This document shows positions 45,286-55,570 of a stretch of DNA of 64,000 nt, piece by piece. The translations under genes were made by a program, and so were the position numbers. Origin of the DNA: Eurosta solidaginis. Its lineage: Eukaryota > Arthropoda > Insecta > Diptera > Tephritidae. The notes under the pieces are model-generated. The model searched no databases. It was not told the DNA's origin and worked only from the letters and a program-made list of their open reading frames with translations. How positions within the stretch are numbered: the stretch's first letter is position 1; each line of letters starts with the position of its first letter. The DNA lies in NCBI RefSeq assembly GCF_040869045.1, contig NC_090323.1, positions 36,884,066 to 36,948,065 on the forward strand. Reading direction: 5' to 3'.

Positions 45286-47400
45286 ACAAGTAAGGAAGGC
45301 TAAGTTCGGGTGTAACCGAACATTACATACTCAGTTGAGAGCTATGGAGACAAAATAAGGGAAAAACACCTCGTAGTAAAATGAACCTAGGGTGACTCTG
45401 GAATGTGCTTGTATGACATGTGTATCAAATGGAAGATATTAAAGAGTATTTTAAGGGGGAGTACCCCATAGTTCTATAGATGGACGCCATTTAGGGATAT
45501 AGCCATAACGGTGGACCAGGGCTGACTCTAGAATTTGTTTCTACGATATGGGTATAAAATGAAAGTGCTAATGAGTATTTTAAAAGGAAGTGGGCCCAAG
45601 ATTTATAGGTGGACGCCTTTTCGAGATATCGCCATAAAGCTGGACCAGGGGTGACTCTAGAATGTGTTTGTACGATTATCAAATTAAAGGTATTAATGAG
45701 GGTTTTAAAAGGGAGTAGTGGTAGTTGTATGTGAAAGCGTTTTCGAGATATCGACCAAAATGTGGACCAGGGTGACCCAGAACATCATCTGTAGGGTACC
45801 CCTAGTTTATTTATATATGTAATACCACGAATAGTTATCCTTCCAAGATTCCAAGGGCTTTTAAATTCGCCCTGCAAAACTTTTTCATTTTCTTCTACTT
45901 AATATGGTAGGTGTCACACCCATTTTACAAAGTTTTTTTCTAAAGTTATATTTTGCGTCAATAGAACAATCCAATTACCTTGTTCCATCTCTTTTTTCGT
46001 ATTTGGTATATTATTATGGCATTTTTTTCATTTTTAGTAATTTTCGATATCGAAAAAGTGGGCGTGGTAATAGTCGGATTTCGGGCATTTTTACACCAGA
46101 ATAAAGTGAGTTCAGATAAGTACGTGAACTGAGTTTAGTAAAGATATATCGATTTTTGCTCAAGTTATCGTGTTAACGGCCGAGCGGAAGGACATACGGT
46201 GTATAAAAGCTGGGCGTGGCATCAACCGATTTCGCCCTTTTTCACAGAACAGTTATCGTCCTAGAATCTAAGCCTTTACCAAATTTCACAAGGATTGGTA
46301 ATGTTTTGTTCGACATATTACATTAAAAGTAACCTAGACAAATTAAATGAAAAAGGGCGGAGCCACACCCATTTCTTTTATTTTTGTATTTTGTTGCACC
46401 ATATCATTACTGGAGTTGAATGTTGACATAATTTACTTATATACTGTAAAGATATTAGCTTTTCTTTTAAAATTTGACTTTAAACATTTTTTTTTTAAAA
46501 GTGGACGTGGTCGTTCTCCGATTTTGCTAATTTTTATTAAGCATACATATAGTAATAAGAGTAACGTTCCTGGCAAATTTCATCATGATATCTTCAATGA
46601 CTGCCAAATTACAGCTTGCAAAACCTTCTTTTAAAAGTGGGCGGTGCCACGCCCATTGTCCAAAATTTTACTAGTTTTCTATTCTGCGTCGAAAAAGTGG
46701 GCGTGGTTATAGTCCGATATCGTTCATTTTAAAAAGAGATCTGAGATGAGTGCCCAGGAACCTACATACTAAATTTCATCAAGATACCTCAAAATTTACT
46801 CAAGTTATCGTGTTAAGGGACGGACGGACGGACGGACATGGCTCAATCGAATTTTTTTTCGATACTGATGATTTTGATATATGGAAGTCTATATCTATCT
46901 CGATTCCTGTATACCTGTACAACCAACCGTTATCCAATCAAAGTTAATATACTCTGTGAGCTCTGCTCAACTGAGTATAGAAAAAATGGGCGTAGCACCT
47001 CCCCTTTTATGACTAAGCAATTTTCTATGTTTCAGGAGCCATAACTCGAAGAAAAATTAATATATCGTAATGAAATTGTGTACACACATTTTCCTTATAG
47101 CCGAAAATATTTCTAGTAAAAATGGACGGGATCGGTTAAAGACCACGGCAAATTAGATATTAAACAAATTTAAAAGGGTCGTAGACTAGAATAATAAGCC
47201 ACAACTTAGCAAAAAATAGTTTTGAATCAATGATATTTCACTTATCAAGTTTTACTGTAAGAGGAAATGGGGAGACATTTTTTTTAACGGGCGGTGCCAC
47301 GTGTTTTATTTAGAAAAGTAATTCATCTGAAATGAAATGTACAATTGCGCACGCTGAGTATATAATGTTCGGTTTCACCCGAACCTAGACACTTTACTTG
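45286..47400 (+). mobile_element. F-family element with both termini
   Basis: Left end 'acaagtaaggaaggctaag' plus hairpin GTTCGGGTGTAACCGAAC; right end, read inverted, 'acaagtaaagtgtctaggttcg' with the hairpin GTTCGGTTTCACCCGAAC, so the ends form ~48-bp imperfect inverted repeats. About 2.1 kb, no coding sequence, contains ~two 130-bp subrepeats and the GGAC microsatellite (about 46820). The best copy for defining the family. Confidence 0.75.
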
Positions 47401-47586
47401 TTTTTAAATGTGCTAGATCTGTCATATATATAATATATATCTCATACAACCGATTGTTCAAACAGGATGTTTAACAAAATTTCTTCTTCATTTCAATTGC
47501 TAAAAGCTTAAAATTTTCCCAGATGCTCACAAATACAGCATATGATATTGCCTGAAGAAATCATTAATATCGATCATATATACATA
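47401..47586 (+). repeat. R2 repeat, left of the CsRn1-type element
   Basis: 'catacaaccgattgttc', 'cttcatttcaattgctaaaagc' and 'atcgatcatatat'; similar sequence resumes beyond the right LTR, although as a related rather than continuous copy. Confidence 0.5.
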
Positions 47587-47889
47587 TGTGGGAGATTTTC
47601 TTACCACTGTTCAATTTAGTGTTCTTGCCTGACGAAACACTTAGGAAGATAATTTTCCGGTAAATAAAAAAGTCGGTTTAATATTGATAATCTTAACTTT
47701 AATTACTTGAAAGTTTTCTTTAAAGGAAAATTAGCGCGTGTTCTACAGCTTGAGTAAAAAAATCGTATGATCAAAAAATGTTCTGTTTTGATAACTGTAA
47801 GCTTACAAAAACAATGTACATTGTAGAAATAGAATGTCAAAATATAATAATGTAATATTTATACAGAAGTTTTCACAGGGTGCCCCACA
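47587..47889 (-). repeat. 3' LTR of the CsRn1-type element
   Basis: TGTGGGAG..CCCCACA ends; differs from the right LTR at seven positions. Confidence 0.95.
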
Positions 47890-48005
47890 GTACTCCGCCA
47901 CCAGACGAAAGCTACCTGTATCGTTGAGGAAGATTAATCTGGCGACCAGTGCGGGTGGTTTTCGTCGGAACGCTCTTGCTGCTATCCTGTACAGGTTGTC
48001 CTTTT

Positions 48006-51000
48006 TCAGAAAGGTGGCTGCTGATTGGTTTCAGAGTGAGTTGGCGGTTCTATATGGTTTTGCGGCGTTTGGTTTATCTCAGGATGAGCTGGCGTTTTGA
48101 GATCGGTGTTTGTTAAAAAAGCAGGTTTAAGTCGATCAATGCTAATATTGCTAGGGTGGCCTTTGATGATGACCGTAAAGTATTTTGGATATTTGCGTGT
48201 AACAGCATAAGGACCATCGTAAGGATGTGTCAACGAAGGGTGTATGGAGTCATTTCTGACGAAAACGTGTGTTGAGCTCAGCAGTTTCGGTGAAACGAAC
48301 GTTGCTGGTGGCGAATGATAGGCGGTTTCCGTTGGCCTTAGCTTTTCCATAGCTTGGCGAAATTTTGCAACCGATTCGCTGGTCGGCACGGGTAATTTGG
48401 TCGTTTGAAAAAATCCGCCTGGAATTCTGAGCGTCGTTCCATATACGAGTTCTGCTGGCGATGCACCAATATCGGGTTTATATGCTACTCTGAGGCCGAG
48501 TAAGATCGTTGGAAGAAAATGTGTCCATTTGTCAGGGTCGTGACAGAGGATGGCAGTTTTAAACGTTCTATGCCAACGTTCTATGAGACCATTGGATTGG
48601 GGGTGATACGGCGTAGTGCGAAGATGATTGGCCCCGATTGTAGAAAACAGTTCTTTGAAAACGGCTGACTCAAACTGTCTACCTCGGTCAGATGTGATGC
48701 GTTCTGGTACACCAAATCTGGAGAACCAATGTGTAGTCAATGCTTTAGCGATAGTTTCGGCTGTCATATCTGGGATTGGTATCGCTTCTGGCCATCTCGT
48801 GTAGCGGTCTATTACGGTGAGACAGTATCGCTGCCCGTCGCATAGCGGAAAAGGTCCAACGATGTCGATATTTATGTGCGAAAATCTATTTTGTAGCAAT
48901 GCGTATTTCTCAGGTGATGATTTCGTATGTCGCTGCACCTTCGACCGTTGACAAGTTTCACAACTACTAACAAAATTTGTTACATCCCTTTTAATACGTT
49001 TCCAAACAAATCTAGACGTCATTAGCTTGGTTGTGGTGCGAACGCCGGGGTGCGATGGGTTGTGGATTTTCATAAGTACTTGCGTTCTGAATTTTTTCGG
49101 AATATATGGGCGCACACGCGATGTGCTAGTGTCGCAAATCAGCTTCACATTCGTATCTAGAAGGTTGAAAGGCTTTAGAATAAGTGAGGTTTTTGAATTT
49201 GTACCTAATTTCAAAATGTGTTGGAGCTCATCACCGTTTCGCTGCTCCTCTGCTACGCTTTTGTAGTCGATGGTGCCGTGAACTGATTGGATTCACGAGA
49301 AGACATCTGCTGCAATGTTGGCTTCGTCCTTTATATGCCGAATATCGGTAGTGAATTGCGCGATGTAATCAAGCTGTCGGGCTCGGCATGGAGCGGTTTT
49401 TTCTAGCTTTTGAGCAAAGGCGTACGTAAGTGGACGATGATCAGTGAGAATGTGACATCTTCTTCCTTCTATCATATATCGAAAATGTGAAACTTCCTGG
49501 TACATGGCAGTCAGCTCTCGGTCATAAGTAGAGTATTTGCACTGAGGTGGCGTCAATTTTTTTGAATAGAAAGCAAGAGGTTGATATTCACCGTTTACAA
49601 TTTGATGCAACGTGGCACCGACTGCGAAATCCGAGGCGTCGATGTGCAAAGACAATTCGGCATCGTGGGATGGATGAAACAGCAGAGTTGCATTTGCAAG
49701 CTCCTCTTTGCAACGTTGGAAAGCGGATTCAGCCTCTGATGTCCATGCAAGCAGCGTGTGGTCATTCTTCTAATTGCCTGAAATAAGGCTCTGTAAATTT
49801 TTTTGATAGTCGACGGCATGTGGCAAAAATTTTCTGTAAAAATTTAGCATGGCAATAAAGCGCTTCAGATGTTTGGCCACTGCTGGTTTGGGGAACTCTA
49901 ACAACGACGATACTTTTTCTGGCAAGGGTTTAATGCCTTGGGCATCGACAAGATGGCCCAGAAATTTGATCTCAGCTATACCAAATTCGCATTTAGAAAA
50001 GTTAATAGAGGGGTTGTTTTTGCATAAGCGTTGAAAGACTAAACGCAGATGCTGTCGGTGTTGCTCGATTGATTCGGACGCAACACATATGTCGTCAATG
50101 TAGGGAAATACGAAGTTAAGACCTCGTAGGACTTCGTCTATAAGGCGCTGAAATGTTTGTGCAGCGTTGCACAAACCGAAAGTCATGAACTGGAATTCGA
50201 ACAATCCGAATGGAGTCGTGATTGCTGTTTTCGGAATATCATCAGGGTAAATTGGCACCTGATGGAATGCCTTTTGCAGGTATATTTTAGAAAAAATTTG
50301 CTTACCTCGCAAAATGTTGGTAAAATCTGTCAGATATGGCAATGGGTATCGATCCGGGAGTGTATGTGCATTAAGCGCCCTGTAGCCGCCGCACGGCCTC
50401 CACGTACCATCACTCTTTTTCACCATATGTAGCGGACTTGACCAGTTGCTCCTAGATGGGCGACAAATACCTGCTTTTAATAAAAATTCAAATTCTGCTT
50501 TAGCAGCTTCTAGCTTGTCGGGCGAAAGGCTACGTGGTCTCGAAAATACTGGTTGTCCTGATGTCTCTATGCGATGAAACACTGTCGATGTTGTTTTGGA
50601 TCCAAGCGGTGCTAACTTTGTGATGGACGGGAACCCTGATAAAATATTTGCGAATTCATTTCCTCCTATGAATGTTTTTACTAATGCTGCGGTGCACTTG
50701 TTCGATTCTCCTAGTGATGTCGAAAGAGATGTTAACTTATCTATAAGTTTGTTTCGTCGCATATCGATAATCAGATCATAAAATTTTATGAAATCGTCAC
50801 CGATGATGGGTTGTGTGACTTCTGCGACTAGGAATGACCACACAAAATCGCGGCGGAGGCCTAGGTCTAATCTAATTGGTTTTTCCTCTAGTACTTTTAT
50901 AGCAGCACCGTTTGCTGCATACAACTTTGTGGCGGTTGGACGAATATCATATGACAATGTTGTTAGTGGGAGAATGGAAACGTCTGCTCCCGTATCGATG

Positions 51001-51086
51001 AGAAAAATTGTACTCGTTGTTTTATCTCTTACCTGGAGGCGAAAAACTTGGCGTTCGGTGACAGAACTTTCACTACATTTCGTCAC
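48006..51086 (-). pseudogene. CsRn1-type pol: protease, RT, RNase H, integrase
   Basis: One continuous minus-strand frame broken only by TAG at 49770-49772 and TGA at 49293-49295. Protease: FLIDTGADVSILP (about 51000). RT: GTWRPCGGYRALN (about 50400), FQFMTFGLCNAAQTFQ, catalytic YIDD (about 50105-50094), and FLGHLVD. RNase H: SLHIDASDFAVGATL (about 49655), YSTYDRELTA, LTDHRPLTYAF. Integrase: zinc-binding H..HPG..CETC (about 49080-48960), Asp in NIDIVGPF, Asp in TSDRGRQF, Glu in GLIERWHR (about 48585), then a C-terminal GPYAVTRK motif (about 48210). Both stops look like single-base changes, so the copy is young but defective unless they are suppressed. Confidence 0.93.
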
Positions 51087-51098
51087 CTGCTTTTCAAG

Positions 51099-51989
51099 TC
51101 AATTTTTACCATCTGTTGTTATTGTTTGAACTGATCGTTGTCGGCGTCGGCAGGGACTGCGGCACTTGCGAGCATTAGTGCCATACTTCTGATGATACCA
51201 ACATTCGGCATTGGCTGATGATGGACTTCTGTTTCTAGCTTGTTGCGGCCGGCTCGTGCTTTTCGAGTTGTTGTACTTTGTCGGTGTTGATCGAGTTTGT
51301 AAGCGAGAGCGTGATTTCGAACTGAGTCTCTCAACTCGCTTGGATAAGCCTTCTATTGCTGTACGAAGTTGATTTAATTCAGGTGCATCGGTTCGTACCT
51401 GCGCTACTTGCTGGGGAGCAACGTCATCAATTATTGAATCGGCTATCTTCGTGAATTCTACTGCTGTGCCAGACGATGCAGCGATAACCAGCTGGGCAAA
51501 GGCTGGTAAACGCTTTGTCCAAAGTCCTTTAAGAGCAGCGTCGCCCAGGGTAGTGCCTGCCACTCGTTTCATCTCGAAATACAGCTCCGAAGGCTTTCTA
51601 TCACCTAGTGGCAGTTCCGATAGTAGCCTATTGAGACGTCTCTGCTCACTATCGGCGAAATGCTCAATGATTTTTGTTTTGACATATTCAAATTTGTCGC
51701 TCTGTGGCATGTCGGCGATGATTTGGGCCAATTGGCTAACCACAGTGGGGTCCAGTGCTGCAAAAACGGTTGCTGCTTTTTGCTTGTCTGATGTGATTCC
51801 GGAGGCTGTAAACCAAAAATCCATAGACGTAAACCACGCCTCTATGTTGGAACTAGACATTGCAGGGACAGGCAGCCGGGCGTAGATAACTGCGGCCTGC
51901 CTCTCCTTTGGTTGCGCTTCTGCCGCATTTTGATTTTGTTGCTGTGGAAAGTTCATCGGTGGTGAAGATATGCCGCTGTCGGAAGGCAT
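51099..51989 (-). CDS. CsRn1-type gag polyprotein
   Basis: Intact 296-codon frame. The capsid region (about residues 35-190) carries IEAWFTSMDFWF, LDPTVVSQLAQII, LLSELPLGDRKPSELYFEM and LWTKRLPAFAQLVIAAS, the signature of this clade's gag, which forms the particle that encloses element RNA. A basic linker follows, then a single Cys/His finger CWYHQKYGTNARKCRSPC (CHCC spacing) that differs from the usual CCHC knuckle. The start at 51989 is about 125 bp inside the primer site. It ends in TGA at 51099-51101, in frame with pol 13 bp later, so pol expression would need readthrough, or the stop is a mutation of a sense codon. Confidence 0.9.
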   Translation of the reverse strand: MPSDSGISSPPMNFPQQQNQNAAEAQPKERQAAVIYARLPVPAMSSSNIEAWFTSMDFWFTASGITSDKQKAATVFAALDPTVVSQLAQIIADMPQSDKFEYVKTKIIEHFADSEQRRLNRLLSELPLGDRKPSELYFEMKRVAGTTLGDAALKGLWTKRLPAFAQLVIAASSGTAVEFTKIADSIIDDVAPQQVAQVRTDAPELNQLRTAIEGLSKRVERLSSKSRSRLQTRSTPTKYNNSKSTSRPQQARNRSPSSANAECWYHQKYGTNARKCRSPCRRRQRSVQTITTDGKN

Positions 51990-52095
51990 TTTCGGTAATG
52001 CTAGACTTCTAAAAAAAACGCGTGTTTCTTACAACGGGACTTGCGGCTGTACTCCGTTAGGGCACACTAGAGTGTACGTGTGTTGTAAATCAGGA

Positions 52096-52112
52096 TCACG
52101 TCGGGGTCACCA
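52096..52112 (-). other. Primer binding site, tRNA-Trp type
   Basis: Minus strand TGGTGACCCCGACGTGA one base inside the 5' LTR; complementary to the 3' end of insect tRNA-Trp from family knowledge, the primer used by CsRn1 elements. Confidence 0.8.
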
Positions 52113-52113
52113 G

Positions 52114-52416
52114 TGTGGGAGATTTTCTTACCACTGTTCAATTTAGTATTCTTGCCTGACGAAACACTTAGGAAGATAATTTTCCGGTAAATAAAAAAGT
52201 CGGTTTAATATTGATAACCTTAACTTTAATTACTTGAAGGTTTTCTTTAAAGGAAAATTAGCGCGTGTTCTACAGCTTGAGTACAAAAATCGTATGATCA
52301 AAAAATGTTCAGTTTTGCTAACTGTAAGCTTACAAAAACAATGTACATTGTAGAAAGAGAATGTCAAAATATAATAATGTAATATTTATACAGAAGTTTT
52401 CACAGGGTGCCCCACA
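52114..52416 (-). repeat. 5' LTR of the CsRn1-type element
   Basis: 303 bp, TGTGGGAG..CCCCACA, paired with 47587-47889. Confidence 0.95.
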
Positions 52417-52620
52417 TATATATTATATATACAATAAAACCGCTTGTTCAGATGTAGGGTCTAATGTAATTTCTTCCTCATTTTAACAGGTAGAAGCTTG
52501 AAATTTCTCAGGATGTTTACAATAAGACATACATTGTTGTCTGAAAAAATTGTTAAGATCGATCATATATATAGTATATATTCCATGACTCTCATTGTTC
52601 AGTTTTTGTGAATTTTTTAA
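52417..52620 (+). repeat. R2 repeat, right of the CsRn1-type element
   Basis: 'caataaaaccgcttgttcag', 'cttcctcattttaacagg', 'gatcgatcatatatat' parallel 47445-47580. Confidence 0.5.
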
Positions 52621-54240
52621 AATTGAACACATTATTGTTCAGCTCCATTAATTAAAGTTATGGCACAGCCGAAGAAAGAAATATAAAGTAAGACCACGTC
52701 ACCAGTTCGAACCTTTTATAAATTTTTTAAATATACAAAAAGTTTCGAAAGAAACATGTATATAAATTTTCACATGTTTCACAAAGCAAAAACATTTCCC
52801 AGTCGTTTGAACACTGGCAAGATACCCAGTAAGACAAGCATTTTCTCATGGTCTTTTACCATGCCACTTATAAAGCTTTCTGGGGGGAGTTTTCTCAAGG
52901 CATTTAGTTTATAATGTTGGGGATATTGAGAAAAAGTATACCCTAAAGTCCGAACTGTGTTGCTGGATGCCCTTGGTGTAAGCGCAAGGGCGTGATATTT
53001 CTCAAGGTCTTTAGTTTGGAACGTGTGGCTCAACGCCACCTCCAATAACAGGCCAATGTAGAAAGGGCATATAATGTGTATAGACGGGGATCGCTCCTGC
53101 TATATCAGATATCAGAATTCTCATCCCTTGCGGAAGACCTGCAAGGCTACATGTTTCTGAATATCATAATTTTATACTCAGTTGAGAAAAGCTGTCAGAG
53201 TATAAAAATTTTGTCTCCCTAATGGTAGCTTCTGACAACAGTAACTTATCGATATAGATCAGTAATGAGCACACATATACATTTACAAAATGAAAATGTG
53301 GTAAAACCTTCGCCATACCTGAGAAAATTTGAATTCTTAATACCGAAATGTTTTGGGGAGTATTGGGCCCCACCGTTTTAAAAAAATTCATTATATTTTT
53401 GTTGCCATGGGGATCATCTCCATACTATTGCGCCATTGTGTGCGCTATAATTTCTGGATCATTTTGGTACTGTTTAAAGATTATTTTTTGGGCCGTCCTG
53501 GAATTGTTTTCAGGACTCATTCGTTGCTATATCGTAATAATTTAATATAGAATTTTCTTTTGTGGACTTGGCCGCGGGTATAGGTTAGTTATTATATAAA
53601 TGTGTTTGGTTTAAAAACTTTAAATAAGACATTATATTCTTTGCTTGAGCACATCATCAGTCTGGCGACCATAAATACCCAGAGCTTAGCAGGATGTCCA
53701 GAATTCATGCCCCATACATATAAATAAAGAAAAAAAGGACTGATCATCAAAGCGCTTATACTCAACATGTACCATATGATAAATTGAGGAAGATATGACA
53801 AAAATCCTCTTTTCTGAAAAATCTGTCATATGGGGGATATATGCTATAATAACAAATTCGACAAATATCTAATCTGTAGTGTTGCGTGAAATTCACCTCA
53901 CTTCGAATGCGTTTAACGATACAAATATATGTACATACACACAAACGTTCATACTTTACTGACCCAGATAACCACTATGAGTTCATTTGCATTTGCCAAA
54001 CCGCCCAATATGTGCAGACCATATGGAAAATATGTAGGCCACTAAAATAAAATGCTGACAAACAATTATTTATTATAAAATCATGTACTTTTTAGTATGT
54101 AAGCATTAATGTAACTATATATGTGTAGGTTAAGCTCTTTTGTATAAATAGAAATAGATTTCTTTAATAAACAAGAATGATAATTTAACGCTACTCATCA
54201 GCGTTTCTCTTCATTTACTTCAACATTTATTACAAATCGG
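52621..54240. other. Gene-free stretch
   Basis: No recognisable gene. An 88-codon open frame at 52779-53045 (minus) has no familiar motif. 53440-53530 ('ataatttctggatcattttggtac') weakly echoes the minisatellite and is related to 55140-55310. Confidence 0.45.
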
Positions 54241-54400
54241 ACTCCTAAATATACCCGCTCACCAAATTTATCAAGATATCTCAAAAATTGAGGGACTAGT
54301 TTTCATACAAACAGACACACGGACAAGGTTAAATCAACTCAGCTCTTTCTTCTGATCATTTCGGTATACTTATTGGTGGGCCTATCTATTTTCCTTTAAA
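54241..54400 (-). repeat. R2 repeat, inverted copy
   Basis: Inverted relative of 40715-40850 ('gatatctcaaaaattgagggactag', 'gatcatttcggtatactta'). Confidence 0.55.
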
Positions 54401-54404
54401 GACT

Positions 54405-54545
54405 TACAATTAGGGTGTCGTAGGTGTCATCCCGCCAATTTTTAGTAAAACTTTAAAGAAGCATGTTGCAAATTGGAAGAGAAGCTCGGCCTAAAATCTC
54501 TTCGGAGGTTATCGCGCCTTGTATTTATTTATTTATTTTATTTAT
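54405..54545 (+). mobile_element. Probable non-LTR retrotransposon 3' end
   Basis: 'ggaagagaagctcggcctaa..ctcttcggaggttatcgcgcc' followed by an ATTT repeat tail (54520-54545). A simple-repeat tail after a conserved 3' block is typical of insect LINE-type ends. No coding part. Confidence 0.4.
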
Positions 54546-54870
54546 AATGGACCGAGTGAAAACAAACACGATTTTTTATTGTTAGTCTTGACTTTAATTA
54601 AGATGTATTGTTTCTATTTAAAATTCCTGAAATTTTGAGTGAAACGTTTTGTCTTATTTATTACTCACTTGACTCAATTAGTGATATTAGAGAATAACAA
54701 AAATAAAATCAAAACTGTAAAAATCCATTGCCACCAAGCTCTTAAGCGCGCTTAAACATTCCACAAAATTAGGAGTAAATAGCATACAGAATTAGTATGT
54801 ACCTAAATGGTGAATAAAAGAAATAGAAACAAAAAGGCAACACTCAGAGACCATTTGCATAGTGAGCAGC
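54546..54870. other. Gene-free stretch
   Basis: AT-rich; no gene or repeat recognised. Confidence 0.4.
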
Positions 54871-54985
54871 GGGGTATTCATATGGCTGAATGGATAAAGT
54901 CATCTGCCCATACACTAGTATAAAATATGAATGTTAGAGATTCGAGTTCAATACTCAGCTCCCGAGAAGCTAGCTGATGAAGAAG
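54871..54985 (+). mobile_element. tRNA-derived SINE-like sequence
   Basis: Polymerase III A box TGGCTGAATGG at about 54882-54892 and B-box-like GATTCGAGTTC about 50 bp downstream. Spacing and order fit a tRNA head, but no clean cloverleaf with matching acceptor stem can be drawn, so a decayed tRNA or SINE is more likely than a tRNA gene. Confidence 0.35.
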
Positions 54986-55570
54986 TGAAATTCAGAAATA
55001 TATCTTAGTAACCATCGCCGTTTGTAAATTTTGCAATTTTCTCTCATATCAATAACAGAAACAATTGTATAAAGCAATATGAGCATGTATAGCTAATTAA
55101 ATGCAGATGATAACTCAATTAGGTATCTGGATCATCCTTTTTTTTAGAACTCCACTATATCATTCCTTCTGTTTATCACCGTGTGCTTGTTTCCGCTACT
55201 GCTAGAATTTCGAGATTTGTTGGGACTATTTAAAGATTATTTTCTCGACAGTCTCGGTACTTTTTCCAAGATCATATCTTGGCATATCGTGCGGACTGGG
55301 ATGCGGTTTTAGGCTAGTTTTACGAATATGTTAAAGATGAACAGACGTTTAAATCCACAACAAATTAATGCCTTATTAACACTTAAGGAAAGATATTTAT
55401 TATGTCAGTCCATTTAAGTTCGAGCAGCGTTGTTACTCAAAATTTCCTGCACTGTTCCCAACTCTGGTTTTGTGGCAGTATACAATAGAAATTATTAGCA
55501 GTTTGGAAACGGATACAAGTAATTAAGTGTATCCTTTGGGTTTTTCTGTATTTATTCAGTAAAAATACGG
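54986..55570. other. Gene-free stretch before the satellite
   Basis: No gene recognised. 55190-55310 resembles 53430-53530 ('gggactatttaaagattattttctcgacagtc'). Confidence 0.4.

Larger units (their letters stand above)
47587..52416 (-). mobile_element. CsRn1-type Ty3/gypsy LTR retrotransposon, nearly intact
   Basis: 4.83 kb with 303-bp LTRs (7 differences), a tRNA-Trp-type primer site, gag and pol in a single frame on the minus strand. The Cys/His pattern of the gag finger and the tRNA-Trp primer are features of the CsRn1 clade. Flanks CATA (left) and TATA (right) may be a 4-bp target duplication with one change. Three in-frame stops remain between gag and the end of pol. Confidence 0.92.

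Noticed and set aside
51451..51885. 144-codon plus-strand frame
   Set aside because: Antisense of the intact CsRn1-type gag.
52779..53045. 88-codon minus-strand frame as a host gene
   Set aside because: No recognised motif, no intron or neighbour support; length is within chance expectation.
54871..54985. Functional tRNA gene
   Set aside because: A and B boxes are visible but the acceptor and anticodon stems do not pair convincingly.
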